A stretch of 64,000 bases of DNA from Bordetella flabilis (GCF_001676725.1 NZ_CP016172.1:4588001-4652000), one strand, 5' to 3'. Positions 45,505 through 54,542 are shown, counted from the stretch's first letter. Notes: generated from the letters alone by a model not told the origin. Program-made: numbers and translations.

Positions 45505-46503
45505 TCAGAATTTGAAAGCCGCTTTCTTCAGAACAGCCGACGACACCGCGACGGAGGCGATCATGATGAAACCCAGCACGATGTCCTGTACGTAGTAAGG
45601 CGCGCCCAGCAGCACCAGGCCGTTGCCCAGCACTTTGAGAATCAGCGCCGCGACCAGTGTGCCGGGAATGTTGGCGTGCCCGGGGTTGAACATGGTCATT
45701 CCCAGCAGTACCGCGGCGATCGCGTACAGGAAATAATCCCCCGCCATGTTCGGCGCCGCGGAAGACAGGCTGGAAGTCAGCAGCACCGCGGCCAGGCTGG
45801 CGAACAGGCCGGAAAGCACGAGGCCGACGCTCTTCATGGCGCGGATATCGATACCGGCCAGACGGGCGGATTCACCGGCCTCGCCCGTGGCAGTCATGCG
45901 CGCCCCGGTGCGGGTCCACTTGACCAGGAAGAAGGCCAGCAGCACGGCGCCCAGCATCCATAGGATCAGCGCCGGGATGCCCAGGGGCTTGCCGCGGGCC
46001 AGATCGGTGAAGGCAGCAGGCCAACGGCCAACGTACGATACGCCGTCGGTCAGCATGAAGGCGAAGCCGCGCGCCATCGCCGCCATGCCCAATGTGGCGA
46101 TCAGCGAAGGCACCCGCAGGCGCGTGACTGCAATGCCGTTGAACAGGCCGCAGATCAGCCCCACGCCCAGGCCCGCGGCGACGGCCAGCATGACGGGCTG
46201 GTTGGTGTGCACCAGGGCTCCGGTAACGACCGCCGCCAGGCTCGCGACGTCGGCCACCGACAAATCCAGTTCGGCCGTGACCAGCGCCAGCGTGAAGCCG
46301 GTGGCAATGATGGCCAGAAAGCTGGTTTCCTTGGCGATATTCAGCAGGTTATTGGGCGCCGCGAAGTTGGGGGCGGCCAACGCGAAGAAGCCGACCAGAA
46401 CCAATCCCGCGATTGCCGTGCCGTACTTCTCCAGAATGCCCCGCATCGACTCGATCCCTGCTGCGTTCAATGATGGTGCGGTGCTGTTCCCCGGCAACCG
46501 CAT
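45505..46503 (-). CDS. Sugar ABC transporter permease (CUT2, RbsC-like)
   Basis: 332 residues with about 8-10 membrane spans starting at about 27 (YGTAIAGLVLVGFFALAAPN). The family signature appears as ITVTRLRVPSLIATLGMAAM-like sequence in GIAVTRLRVPSLIATLGMAA, with ARLAGIDIRAMKSVGLVLSG and the end segment YVQDIVLGFIMIASVAVSSA. ATG at 46503 has AAGGA five bases upstream; another ATG lies at 46446. It is 17 bases before the binding protein gene and 33 bases after the kinase. Confidence 0.92.
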   Translation of the reverse strand: MRLPGNSTAPSLNAAGIESMRGILEKYGTAIAGLVLVGFFALAAPNFAAPNNLLNIAKETSFLAIIATGFTLALVTAELDLSVADVASLAAVVTGALVHTNQPVMLAVAAGLGVGLICGLFNGIAVTRLRVPSLIATLGMAAMARGFAFMLTDGVSYVGRWPAAFTDLARGKPLGIPALILWMLGAVLLAFFLVKWTRTGARMTATGEAGESARLAGIDIRAMKSVGLVLSGLFASLAAVLLTSSLSSAAPNMAGDYFLYAIAAVLLGMTMFNPGHANIPGTLVAALILKVLGNGLVLLGAPYYVQDIVLGFIMIASVAVSSAVLKKAAFKF

Positions 46504-46536
46504 GACGGTCCTTGCCCACCGTGATGGCGTCGTAGT

Positions 46537-48060
46537 TTATACCCCGGCGCGGCCGGGAAAAGGCGCCTGGATGCCCGCCAGCGCGTGGGATACCGGCGCC
46601 AGCGCCGCCTCGGCGGCGCGAAACTGCCGGTACAGCGGGCGGTAGGCTTGCACCTGCTCCGTCCGGGGTTCATAGCGCCGCGCCACCCGTACCAGCGCGT
46701 CCTGCGCGGCGGCGAAACCGTCGTGTCGGCCGAGCGCCGTCCACGCGGCCACCGCCGCGCCCAGCACACCAGGCTGATCCGCATGCCCCACGACGACGGC
46801 ACGCTCGCAAATGTCGGCCTTGACCTGGCACCACTGCGGATTGGACGCGGCGCCGCCGCCGAAACGGATCTCCCTGACCAGACGACCCAGGGCCGTTTCC
46901 GCACGCTCCAGCACGATGCGGTTCAGGAAGGCAACGCCTTCCAGCACCGCCCAGGCCAGATCGCCCGGACCATGGCGGCGGTTCAAGCCCAGGAATGCGC
47001 CACGCAGGTCCGGATCCCAATACGGCACGCGTTCGCCTTGCAGGTAGGGCAGAAAGAGAGCGGGCTGCGGGTCGCGCGACGTGCCTAGCAAGGCGTTCAT
47101 TGCGTCTCCCACACCGGCCATGCCTTCTTCGCCCAGACGGCCCAGCAAGCGCAAAAGCCAGGCAACGGTATCGGCGCCGTTCTGGCCCGGTCCGCCGATC
47201 TGGTGGTGGCCATGGCCCCAGTCCACCGTCATCAGGCCCTGCGCCTGCACCGGCTCGGCGCCCACGGCGCCGAAGACTTCGGTGGTCCCCGAGATGTTGT
47301 AGGCGTAGCCCGGCCGCAATGCGCCCAGCCCGGCCACCGCGGCCCAGGTGTCGTTGGAGCAGGCCACGACGGGACGCCCCGCCAGGCGGCGCAACGAGCC
47401 GGTCAAGCCATCCCGTACCGGTCCGACGACATCCAGCGGCCCGAGCAGGGGCGGCACCCAGCCCGGATCGCCACCCACGGCCGTCAGCAGGTCCGGTCCC
47501 GATGCCGAAGCGACCGCGGCCGCCGCCAGCCTGGCCATGGACACGGTATCGCTGACGGCGCGGCCCGTGAGGCGGAGATTGAGGTAGTCCTTGGGATCCA
47601 GCACCAACCTTACGCGCGCCGCGTGGCGAGGCTCGGACCGCAGCAGCCACGCGACGCGGGCCCAGGGATGGAAGGCGTTGACCTGCTTCAGTTCGGGATG
47701 ACCCGGCGGCATGGTGGCCAGCCAATCGGCGACCTCCGCCGCCGTACGCGCATCGCGCCAGGTGATGGCGGGTCGGACGGCGGCCCCTTGCGCATCGACG
47801 AATACCTGCGTGCGCGTGACGCCACAGATGGCGATGGCTTCGACGGCCTCGAAGCCGGAACCGGCTCTGGCCGCCAGGCTATCGGACAGGCATTGCAGGC
47901 CCCGCCACCAGTCGTCGGCATCGACCTGATCCCAACCCGGACGGTCTCCGGCGCCTGCGGGACTGTCGATCGCGCAAGACTGGACGATGGTGCCCGCCCT
48001 ATCCACCAGCGCGGCACGGAAGCGCGTACCGCCCAGATCCACTGCCATGACATAGCTCAT
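46537..48060 (-). CDS. FGGY-family carbohydrate kinase
   Basis: 507 residues: N-terminal ATPase-fold motif YVMAVDLGGTRFRAALVDRA, FGGY-type segments AITWRDARTAAEVADWL, LVLDPKDYLNLRLTG, SNDTWAAVAGLGALRPGYAY NISGTTEVFG, and FGGGAASNPQWCQVKADICE. Phosphorylates a sugar or polyol (xylulose/ribulose/gluconate relatives). GGAGG ribosome site before ATG at 48060; the frame stays open far upstream, but that is not coding. First gene of the minus-strand ABC operon, so uptake and phosphorylation are coupled. Confidence 0.92.
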   Translation of the reverse strand: MSYVMAVDLGGTRFRAALVDRAGTIVQSCAIDSPAGAGDRPGWDQVDADDWWRGLQCLSDSLAARAGSGFEAVEAIAICGVTRTQVFVDAQGAAVRPAITWRDARTAAEVADWLATMPPGHPELKQVNAFHPWARVAWLLRSEPRHAARVRLVLDPKDYLNLRLTGRAVSDTVSMARLAAAAVASASGPDLLTAVGGDPGWVPPLLGPLDVVGPVRDGLTGSLRRLAGRPVVACSNDTWAAVAGLGALRPGYAYNISGTTEVFGAVGAEPVQAQGLMTVDWGHGHHQIGGPGQNGADTVAWLLRLLGRLGEEGMAGVGDAMNALLGTSRDPQPALFLPYLQGERVPYWDPDLRGAFLGLNRRHGPGDLAWAVLEGVAFLNRIVLERAETALGRLVREIRFGGGAASNPQWCQVKADICERAVVVGHADQPGVLGAAVAAWTALGRHDGFAAAQDALVRVARRYEPRTEQVQAYRPLYRQFRAAEAALAPVSHALAGIQAPFPGRAGV

Positions 48061-48270
48061 GAGGGCCTCCGCGCAGCGGGGCGCTCCGAGCGGCTGGCGC
48101 GATTGGGTTTGAACGCGTGATGGGGAGCGGCGCGCACCATGAAAGGCACTATCAACGGATCCAGGTTGCTGTGGCCGCCCTGGGCGGCTCGGGCCCGTTA
48201 GTTTAGCGTTCCGCCATTCCGCCTTGCGGACGCCGAGAGTCCGCGCCATGCCCATCGCCGTACATGATGC

Positions 48271-48306
48271 GCACCATCTCGATGCCTCGACGCACCAGGA
48301 CCGTGC
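48271..48306. promoter_or_regulatory. Tandem NtrC-like enhancer sites upstream of urtA
   Basis: Site A GCACCATCTCGATGC (48271-48285) and site B GCACCAGGACCGTGC (48292-48306). Site B is a perfect GCAC-N7-GTGC core as in the enterobacterial NtrC consensus; site A matches 7 of 8 core bases. Their starts are 21 bases apart (two helical turns). They lie 185-220 bases before the sigma-54 promoter, a usual enhancer distance. Confidence 0.5.
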
Positions 48307-48489
48307 GCGGGCGCCGCGACGGTGTGCCCAAGGAACAAGATTGGAGCGGCTGGCCTCCTCGGCCAGGTGCGCACGCCGGCGTCCCGCACGCCCGCCCGGC
48401 CCGGTGCACCCGCGCGCCGCATGACCCGAAGCCGCCGGCAGCCGCCATGATTCATGCGGGCCGCCGCATGCGACGCCCGGCCGGCAAAT

Positions 48490-48505
48490 TGGCATACGTT
48501 TTGCT
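48490..48505 (+). promoter_or_regulatory. Sigma-54 (RpoN) promoter of urtABCDE
   Basis: TGGCATACGTTTTGCT: -24 GG and -12 GC with exactly 10 bases between, against the consensus TGGCAC-N5-TTGCW. Predicted start is about 48516, 100 bases before urtA. Nitrogen control of urea uptake is known in other bacteria, and NtrC-like sites lie upstream. Confidence 0.7.
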
Positions 48506-48616
48506 TTGAAGGTGGTGCACTCGGCGTCAGCGCGCGATGCAAGGGTGGCGGCTTTTCGAAGGTTGTTCATACAGACCATTTGCCGGGCGCACCCCCGCCC
48601 AATAAGGATTCCAACA

Positions 48617-49870
48617 ATGAACCGCAGACACGTACTCAAACAATTGACGGCGGCCAGCATGCTGGCGATGTCCGGCTGGATACCCGAAGCCTTGGCCGCC
48701 GATGACACCATCAAGGTGGGCATTCTGCATTCGCTGTCGGGAACGATGGCAATCTCCGAGACCTCCCTGAAGGACGTGGCGCTGATGGCCATCGAGGAGA
48801 TCAATGCGCAGGGCGGCGTCCTGGGCAAGAAGCTCGAACCCGTGGTGGTGGATCCGGCCTCGAACTGGCCGCTGTTCGCCGAGAAAGCGCGCCAACTGCT
48901 GTCGCAGGACAAGGTGGCGGCGGTATTCGGCTGCTGGACGTCGGTGTCGCGCAAATCGGTCCTGCCGGTGTTCAAGGAACTGAACGGCCTGCTGTTCTAC
49001 CCCGTGCAATATGAAGGCGAGGAACTCGAACACAATGTGTTCTACACCGGCGCGGCCCCCAACCAGCAGGCCATCCCGGCGGTGGAATACCTGATGAGCG
49101 AGGACGGCGGCGGCGCCAAGCGCTTCGTGCTTCTGGGCACCGACTACGTGTATCCGCGCACGACCAACAAAATCCTGCGCGCCTTCCTGCATTCCAAGGG
49201 CGTGAAGGACGAGAACATCCAGGAGGTCTACACGCCCTTCGGCCATTCCGACTACCAGACCATCGTGGCCAACATCAAGAAGTTCGCCACCGGCGGCAAG
49301 ACGGCGGTCGTCTCCACCATCAACGGCGATTCCAACGTTCCCTTCTACAAGGAGTTGGGCAATGCCGGGCTCAAGGCTACCGACGTCCCCGTCGTGGCGT
49401 TCTCGGTCGGCGAGGAAGAACTGCGCGGCGTCGACACCAAGCCCCTGGTCGGGCACCTGGCCGCCTGGAATTACTTCGAGTCCATCAAGAACCCGGTCAA
49501 CGCGGACTTCATCAAGAAGTGGAAGGCCTACGCGAAAGCCAAGAACCTGCCGAACGCCGACACGGTCGTGACCAACGACCCCATGGAAGCCACCTACATC
49601 GGCATCCACATGTGGAAGCAGGCCGTCGAGCAGGCAAAGAGCACGGATGTGGAAAAGGTGATCGCCGCCGTGGGCGGGCAGAAGTTCAATGCCCCCGACG
49701 GCTATACGGTGGAAATGGACAAGACCAACCATCACCTGCACAAGCCCGTCTACATCGGCGAGATCCGCGCCGATGGCCAGTTCAACGTGGTCTGGAAGAG
49801 CAAGGGGCCCATCCGCGCGCAACCCTGGAGCCCGTACATCCCGGGTAACGAAGGCAAGCAAAATCTCTGA
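48617..49870 (+). CDS. urtA: Urea ABC transporter periplasmic binding protein UrtA
   Basis: 417 residues with signal peptide (MNRRHVLKQLTAASMLAMSG, cleavage after ALA). Then DDTIKVGILHSLSGTMAISE, PVVVDPASNWPLFAEKARQL, KVAAVFGCWTSVSRKSVLPV, YPVQYEGEELEHNVFYTGAA and TNHHLHKPVYIGEIRADGQF. These match UrtA closely and differ from branched-chain amino-acid receptors. First gene of a complete urtABCDE operon; gap of 18 bases to urtB. Confidence 0.96.
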   Translation: MNRRHVLKQLTAASMLAMSGWIPEALAADDTIKVGILHSLSGTMAISETSLKDVALMAIEEINAQGGVLGKKLEPVVVDPASNWPLFAEKARQLLSQDKVAAVFGCWTSVSRKSVLPVFKELNGLLFYPVQYEGEELEHNVFYTGAAPNQQAIPAVEYLMSEDGGGAKRFVLLGTDYVYPRTTNKILRAFLHSKGVKDENIQEVYTPFGHSDYQTIVANIKKFATGGKTAVVSTINGDSNVPFYKELGNAGLKATDVPVVAFSVGEEELRGVDTKPLVGHLAAWNYFESIKNPVNADFIKKWKAYAKAKNLPNADTVVTNDPMEATYIGIHMWKQAVEQAKSTDVEKVIAAVGGQKFNAPDGYTVEMDKTNHHLHKPVYIGEIRADGQFNVVWKSKGPIRAQPWSPYIPGNEGKQNL

Positions 49871-49888
49871 CGACGGGACAGCACAGCC

Positions 49889-51514
49889 ATGCGCATCGCG
49901 CTCATCGCCAGATACCTGGTTCGATTCCTGATCGCGTGGCTGCTCGCCGCGCCAGTGGCCACAGCGCTGGGCGCGGGACTCGATCCCGCCGTGCTGGCGG
50001 CCCTGGCCGGCGATGACACCGACGCCAAATTGCAAGCGATCGGCGAACTCGGCCGGTCGCCGGATCCGGCCGCCTCCCGGCTTCTGGAGGGTTTGGCATC
50101 GGAACGCCTCTATGTCACCGGGGAGGGTCGCGTGCTGCTGGACACCGGCAAGGGCGCGATAGATCCGGGCACGGGCATGGGCGCGACGCTGCCGCCGGAT
50201 GCCGGCACGGTCACCATCAACAACCGACTGCGGCGCGCGATCGACGGCGCCCTGGCGGAATCGCGGTTGCGCGCGCCGGACCCCGCCGTGCGCATGGCCG
50301 CCGCGCAGAGACTGCAGCAGACCTCGCAGGAATCGGTGCTGCCGCTCATCGTGCAGGCACTGGCCAGCGAAACCGATGCGCAGGTGCGGTCGGCCCTGGA
50401 AATCGCGCAAGCGAACCTGGAACTGAAAAGCGCGGACCCCGCGGTACGGCGGCACGCGGTACAGATACTTGGGCGCAGTGAAAACTCCACCTTCATTCCC
50501 GTGCTGACGGCCATGACGAGCCAGGACAGCCAGGGCGGCTATGCGGAGCCCGACGCCGGCGTACGCGAAGCGGCCCAGGCGGCGCTGCGCGCCATCGACC
50601 GCCACCAGACCGCCATCGAGTGGGCCGGCAACCTGTTCTATGGCGTCAGCCTCGGCAGCGTTCTGCTGCTCGCGGCGCTGGGGCTGGCCATCACCTTCGG
50701 GCTGATGGGCGTCATCAACATGGCGCACGGTGAGCTGCTCATGATCGGCGCATACGCGACCTACATCGTGCAGTCCGCCTTCCGCGCCTGGGCGCCGGCC
50801 TGGCTGGACTGGTACGTGATCGCCGCGCTGCCCGTGGCGTTCGTCGTTACCGCGCTGGTCGGGATGGCGCTGGAGCGCACCGTCATCCGCTGGCTGTATG
50901 GCCGGCCGCTGGAGACGCTGCTGGCGACCTGGGGCATCAGCCTGATCCTCATGCAGCTGGTCCGTTCGCTGTTCGGGGCGCAGAACGTCGAAGTCAGCAA
51001 TCCGGGCTGGATGACGGGCGGCATCACGGTCATGGGCGGCCTGGTGCTGACGTACAACCGCATCGTCATCATCGGCTTCGCCTTTCTGGTGCTGTTCTTC
51101 GTCTGGGCGCTGCTCAATCACACGCGGCTGGGCTTGTTCGTGCGCGCCATCACGCAGAACCGGCGCATGGCCGACTGCGTCGGCGTGCCGACCGGACGCA
51201 TCGACATGCTGGCCTTCGGCCTCGGCTCCGGCATCGCCGGCCTGGCCGGCGTCGCGCTGTCGCAACTGGGCAATGTCGGGCCGGACCTGGGGCGGGGCTA
51301 CATCGTGGACTCTTTCATGGTCGTCGTGCTTGGCGGCGTCGGCCAGTTGGCCGGCACCGTTATCGCCGCCCTGGGGCTGGGCGGACTCAATAAATTCCTG
51401 GAACCCTACGCGGGCGCCGTACTGGCGAAGATCGCGATCCTCGTGCTGATCGTGCTTTTCGTGCAGAAGCGTCCGCAAGGCCTGTTCGCCCCGCGCGGCC
51501 GGAGCGTCGAATGA
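49889..51514 (+). CDS. urtB: Urea ABC transporter permease UrtB
   Basis: 541 residues. The N-terminal signal-like helix and a helical soluble domain of about 200 residues (HEAT-like repeats with DPAVRMAAAQRLQQTSQESV, LIVQALASETDAQVRSALEI) precede a LivH-type permease domain from about 245. That domain includes LFYGVSLGSVLLLAALGLAI, GLMGVINMAHGELLMIGAYA and NRRMADCVGVPTGRIDMLAF. The long N-terminal domain is characteristic of UrtB. It overlaps urtC by 4 bases (ATGA). Confidence 0.95.
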   Translation: MRIALIARYLVRFLIAWLLAAPVATALGAGLDPAVLAALAGDDTDAKLQAIGELGRSPDPAASRLLEGLASERLYVTGEGRVLLDTGKGAIDPGTGMGATLPPDAGTVTINNRLRRAIDGALAESRLRAPDPAVRMAAAQRLQQTSQESVLPLIVQALASETDAQVRSALEIAQANLELKSADPAVRRHAVQILGRSENSTFIPVLTAMTSQDSQGGYAEPDAGVREAAQAALRAIDRHQTAIEWAGNLFYGVSLGSVLLLAALGLAITFGLMGVINMAHGELLMIGAYATYIVQSAFRAWAPAWLDWYVIAALPVAFVVTALVGMALERTVIRWLYGRPLETLLATWGISLILMQLVRSLFGAQNVEVSNPGWMTGGITVMGGLVLTYNRIVIIGFAFLVLFFVWALLNHTRLGLFVRAITQNRRMADCVGVPTGRIDMLAFGLGSGIAGLAGVALSQLGNVGPDLGRGYIVDSFMVVVLGGVGQLAGTVIAALGLGGLNKFLEPYAGAVLAKIAILVLIVLFVQKRPQGLFAPRGRSVE

Positions 51515-52635
51515 AGATGTCAGCATCCATGGACCTGGCCGCGATGGCGCGGCCGCCCCTCTACTCCAGGCGCGCGTGGACCGGCCTGGCCCTTGCCTGC
51601 ATCGCGCTGGCGCTGCCGCCGCTGCTGAACCTGGTCTTTCCGCCCGGCAGCCCGCTGCATATGTCTTCCTATGCCGTCGCGCTGCTGGGCAAGTTCATGT
51701 GCTATGCCCTGGCCGCCCTCGCCCTGGACCTGGTGTGGGGCTATGCCGGCATCCTCTCGCTGGGCCATGGCGTGTTCTTCGCCCTGGGCGGCTATGCGCA
51801 CGGCATGTACCTGATGCGCGCCATCGGCCATGACGGCGTCTACAAGAGCGATCTGCCGGACTTCATGGTCTTCCTGAACTGGAAGACGTATCCCTGGTAC
51901 TGGTCCTTCACCGAGCATTTCTGGTACGCCATGCTGCTGGTGGTACTGGTTCCCGGGGTGCTGGCCTTCCTGTTCGGCTACTTCGCCTTCCGCTCGCGCA
52001 TCAAGGGCGTCTATTTCTCCATCATCACGCAAGCGATGACTTTCGCGGCCATGCTGCTGTTCTTCCGCAACGACACCGGTTTCGGCGGCAACAACGGTTT
52101 CACCGATTTCAAGCGCATCCTGGGGTTCGATATAACGGCCGCCGGCACGCGGGCCGCGCTGTATTGGGCGACGCTCGTGTTCCTGGCCGGCTCGCTGGTG
52201 CTCGCCCGCGTCATCACGCAGTCCAAGCTCGGCCGGGTCCTGACGGCGGTGCGCGACTCGGAAAGCCGGTTGCGATTCATCGGCTACGAACCGCTGGGAT
52301 TCAAGCTGTTCGTATGGACCTTGTCCGCGGTGATGTGCGGGGTGGCGGGCGCGCTGTACGTGCCGCAGGTCGGCATCATCAATCCCGGCGAAATGTCCAC
52401 CGAAACCTCCATCGAAATGGTGATCTGGGTCGCCACCGGCGGACGGGGCACGCTCATCGGTCCGATCCTGGGCGCAGGCGTCGTCAATGGGCTGAAGACC
52501 TGGTTCACCAGCGTGTTTCCCGAATTCTGGCTCTATGCCCTGGGCCTGATCTTCGTGCTGGTCACCCTGTTCCTGCCACACGGCATCGTCGGCCTGGTGC
52601 GGCGGTTCCTGAAACGCGAGGAGAAGCAAGCGTGA
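51511..52635 (+). CDS. urtC: Urea ABC transporter permease UrtC
   Basis: 374 residues, LivM-type permease with about 9-10 spans. Typical UrtC segments are LDLVWGYAGILSLGHGVFFA LGGYAHGMYLMRAIG, DTGFGGNNGFTDFKRILGFD and FIGYEPLGFKLFVWTLSAVM, with the NPGEMSTETSIEMVIWVATG GRGTLIGPILGAG motif. It overlaps urtD by 4 bases (GTGA). Confidence 0.95.
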   Translation: MKMSASMDLAAMARPPLYSRRAWTGLALACIALALPPLLNLVFPPGSPLHMSSYAVALLGKFMCYALAALALDLVWGYAGILSLGHGVFFALGGYAHGMYLMRAIGHDGVYKSDLPDFMVFLNWKTYPWYWSFTEHFWYAMLLVVLVPGVLAFLFGYFAFRSRIKGVYFSIITQAMTFAAMLLFFRNDTGFGGNNGFTDFKRILGFDITAAGTRAALYWATLVFLAGSLVLARVITQSKLGRVLTAVRDSESRLRFIGYEPLGFKLFVWTLSAVMCGVAGALYVPQVGIINPGEMSTETSIEMVIWVATGGRGTLIGPILGAGVVNGLKTWFTSVFPEFWLYALGLIFVLVTLFLPHGIVGLVRRFLKREEKQA

Positions 52636-53480
52636 CGACCCCTGCGGCATCCGCACACGAAGACGCGCTGGCGGAGGGCGGCCCCAGCGGCAGCCCGGGC
52701 TATGACCGCGTCAAGCCCAGCGACGTGGACACGACCCATGGCGCCATCCTGTACCTGGACGGCATCACGGTCAGCTTCGACGGTTTCAAGGCCCTGAACG
52801 ACCTGAACCTGGACATCAGCGTGGGCGAACTGCGCTGCATCATCGGCCCCAATGGCGCCGGCAAGACCACGATGATGGACGTCATCACCGGCAAGGCGCG
52901 GCCGACTTCCGGCACGGCGTTCTTCGGCCAGAGCATCGACCTGACCACGCTGAACGAAGCGCAGATCGCGCACGCCGGCATCGGGCGCAAGTTCCAGCGG
53001 CCGACCGTGTTCGAGAACCACACCGTGTTCGAGAACCTGGAACTCGCCATGAAGGCGGACAAGCGGGTGCGCCCCACGTTGTTCTCCCGCCTCGACAGCG
53101 CGCAGGCGGACAAGATCGCCGCCACGCTGGCCCTGATCCGTTTGTCGGCCGAGGTGTGGCGACCCGCGGGGCTGTTGTCGCACGGCCAGAAGCAGTGGCT
53201 GGAGATCGGCATGCTGTTGATGCAGGAGCCGCAATTGCTGTTGCTGGACGAACCGGTCGCAGGCATGACGGACGCCGAAACCGAGCGCACCGGCGAGCTG
53301 CTGAACGAATTGCGCGGCCACCATTCCCTGATGGTCGTGGAGCACGACATGGATTTCGTCACCCGCATCGCGGACGGCGGCAAGGTCACCGTGCTGCATG
53401 AAGGCTCGGTCCTGGCCGAAGGCACCATGGCCCAGGTCCAGGCGGATCCGCGCGTAATCGAAGTCTATCTGGGCCGATGA
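52632..53480 (+). CDS. urtD: Urea ABC transporter ATPase UrtD
   Basis: 282 residues. GTG start overlapping the urtC stop. Residues 1-36 are a poorly conserved extension. Then LYLDGITVSFDGFKALNDLN, Walker A IIGPNGAGKTTMMDVITGKA, GRKFQRPTVFENHTVFENLE, a signature loop LLSHGQKQWLEIGMLLMQEP (SHGQK instead of LSGGQ, usual for UrtD), Walker B LLLLDEPVAGMTDAE and H-loop VVEHDMDFV. Confidence 0.95.
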   Translation: MTTPAASAHEDALAEGGPSGSPGYDRVKPSDVDTTHGAILYLDGITVSFDGFKALNDLNLDISVGELRCIIGPNGAGKTTMMDVITGKARPTSGTAFFGQSIDLTTLNEAQIAHAGIGRKFQRPTVFENHTVFENLELAMKADKRVRPTLFSRLDSAQADKIAATLALIRLSAEVWRPAGLLSHGQKQWLEIGMLLMQEPQLLLLDEPVAGMTDAETERTGELLNELRGHHSLMVVEHDMDFVTRIADGGKVTVLHEGSVLAEGTMAQVQADPRVIEVYLGR

Positions 53481-53481
53481 C

Positions 53482-54180
53482 ATGCTGGACGTCCAAGACA
53501 TCAACCAATACTACGGCGGCAGCCACACCCTGCGCGGCGTATCGCTGCACCTGAAGCGCGGCGAATGCCTGGCCTTGCTGGGGCGCAACGGCGTCGGCAA
53601 GACCACACTGCTGAAGTGCCTGATGGGCGTGCTGCCGCTGGCCAGTGGCAAGGTACTGCTGGAAGGCCAGGACATCTCCCGGCTGCCGCCGCACCGGCGC
53701 GCCGCCCTGGGCATGGCCTACGTGCCGCAGGGCCGCGACATATTCGCCCGGCTCACCGTGGAAGAGAACATCGTGATGGGCATGGCGGCGTTGCCCGGGG
53801 CGCGTGCGCGGCGTATCAAGGAAGAGGTGTTCGAGCTGTTTCCTGTCCTCAAGAGCATGCTGGGGCGCCGCGGCGGGGATTTGTCCGGCGGGCAGCAGCA
53901 GCAACTGGCCATCGCCCGGGCACTGGTCGCCGAACCGAAACTGATCATCTTCGACGAGCCGACCGAAGGCATCCAGCCCTCCATCATCAAGGACATCGGA
54001 CGCGTCATCCGGATGCTGCGGCAGCGCGGCGATATCGGCATCCTGCTGTGCGAACAGTACTTCGACTTCGCGCACGAACTGGCCGACCGCTTCGTCGTCA
54101 TGTCACGCGGCGAAGTGGTCGCCCAGGGCGCGCAGGCGGAGATGGGCGACGCCGAAGTGCGACGGCACCTTTCGGTATAA
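53482..54180 (+). CDS. urtE: Urea ABC transporter ATPase UrtE
   Basis: 232 residues, LivF-type: DINQYYGGSHTLRGVSLHLK, Walker A LLGRNGVGKTTLLKCLMGVL, YVPQGRDIFARLTVEENIVM, signature GGDLSGGQQQQLAIARALVA, Walker B LIIFDEPTEGIQPSIIKDIG, and H-loop region LCEQYFDFAHELADRFVVMS. One base separates it from urtD. No urease genes follow within the window; the operon ends before the tRNA-Gly. Confidence 0.95.
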   Translation: MLDVQDINQYYGGSHTLRGVSLHLKRGECLALLGRNGVGKTTLLKCLMGVLPLASGKVLLEGQDISRLPPHRRAALGMAYVPQGRDIFARLTVEENIVMGMAALPGARARRIKEEVFELFPVLKSMLGRRGGDLSGGQQQQLAIARALVAEPKLIIFDEPTEGIQPSIIKDIGRVIRMLRQRGDIGILLCEQYFDFAHELADRFVVMSRGEVVAQGAQAEMGDAEVRRHLSV

Positions 54181-54324
54181 GGCGCGGTGTAGAAGGCGCG
54201 TTGCGTACGGGGGCGCTCCGTACCGCTCACATTTCGTATAACGGCGGGTCGGCGATGCATACCGGCGCCACCACGCCATGCCGGCCGCCCTCTGCAGTGG
54301 TCCGCACCCATGCCCGGGTTTATG

Positions 54325-54330
54325 TATAAT
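54325..54330 (+). promoter_or_regulatory. -10 TATAAT of the probable tRNA-Gly copy 2 promoter
   Basis: Perfect TATAAT in TTTATGTATAATCC, about 95 bases before the tRNA. No good -35 at 16-18 bases (CCGCAC), so activity is uncertain. It is the only promoter-like element seen between urtE and the tRNA. Confidence 0.4.
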
Positions 54331-54424
54331 CCTTGTCCGGTGTCGCCGTTGCAGTGGCGCGCGGCGGGCAGGGAGCGCATCACATCCTGTCCTGCGGGTG
54401 GCTCTGATGCCCCTGCGCCATCAT

Positions 54425-54500
54425 GCGGGAATAGCTCAGTTGGTAGAGCGCAACCTTGCCAAGGTTGAGGTCGCGAGTTCGAGACTCGTTTCCCGCTCCA
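54425..54500 (+). tRNA. glyT: tRNA-Gly (anticodon GCC), copy 2
   Basis: 76 bases, identical to the gene at 10496-10571, including the encoded CCA, and in the same orientation. Flanking sequence differs immediately on both sides, so only the tRNA itself is repeated. Followed by its own terminator at 54543. The gene symbol is a generic label. Confidence 0.97.
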
Positions 54501-54542
54501 GTTTTGGCTCTACAGACCCTCATTGGCATCTGTAAGTCGTTG

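Larger units (their letters stand above)
48061..48616. other. Divergent control region between the sugar operon and urtABCDE
   Basis: About 555 bases without a credible gene. The right half holds two NtrC-like sites and a sigma-54-type promoter (listed separately), then a 100-base leader to urtA. The left side must contain the kinase operon promoter, but no clear -35/-10 pair is visible. Confidence 0.6.

Noticed and set aside
48061..48975. N-terminal extension of the FGGY kinase frame
   Set aside because: The kinase fold begins at 48060 with a GGAGG site; the upstream part overlaps urtA on the other strand and has no similarity.
48527..51526. 999-codon minus-strand frame
   Set aside because: It is antisense to urtA and urtB, whose identity is certain; composition is Gln/His/Arg-rich shadow sequence.
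10496..54500. The two tRNA-Gly genes as attL/attR of one integrated element
   Set aside because: Whole tRNAs are repeated rather than a 3' fragment, no integrase is present, and the sequence between holds ordinary catabolic operons and urt genes. Multiple tRNA-Gly(GCC) genes are normal.
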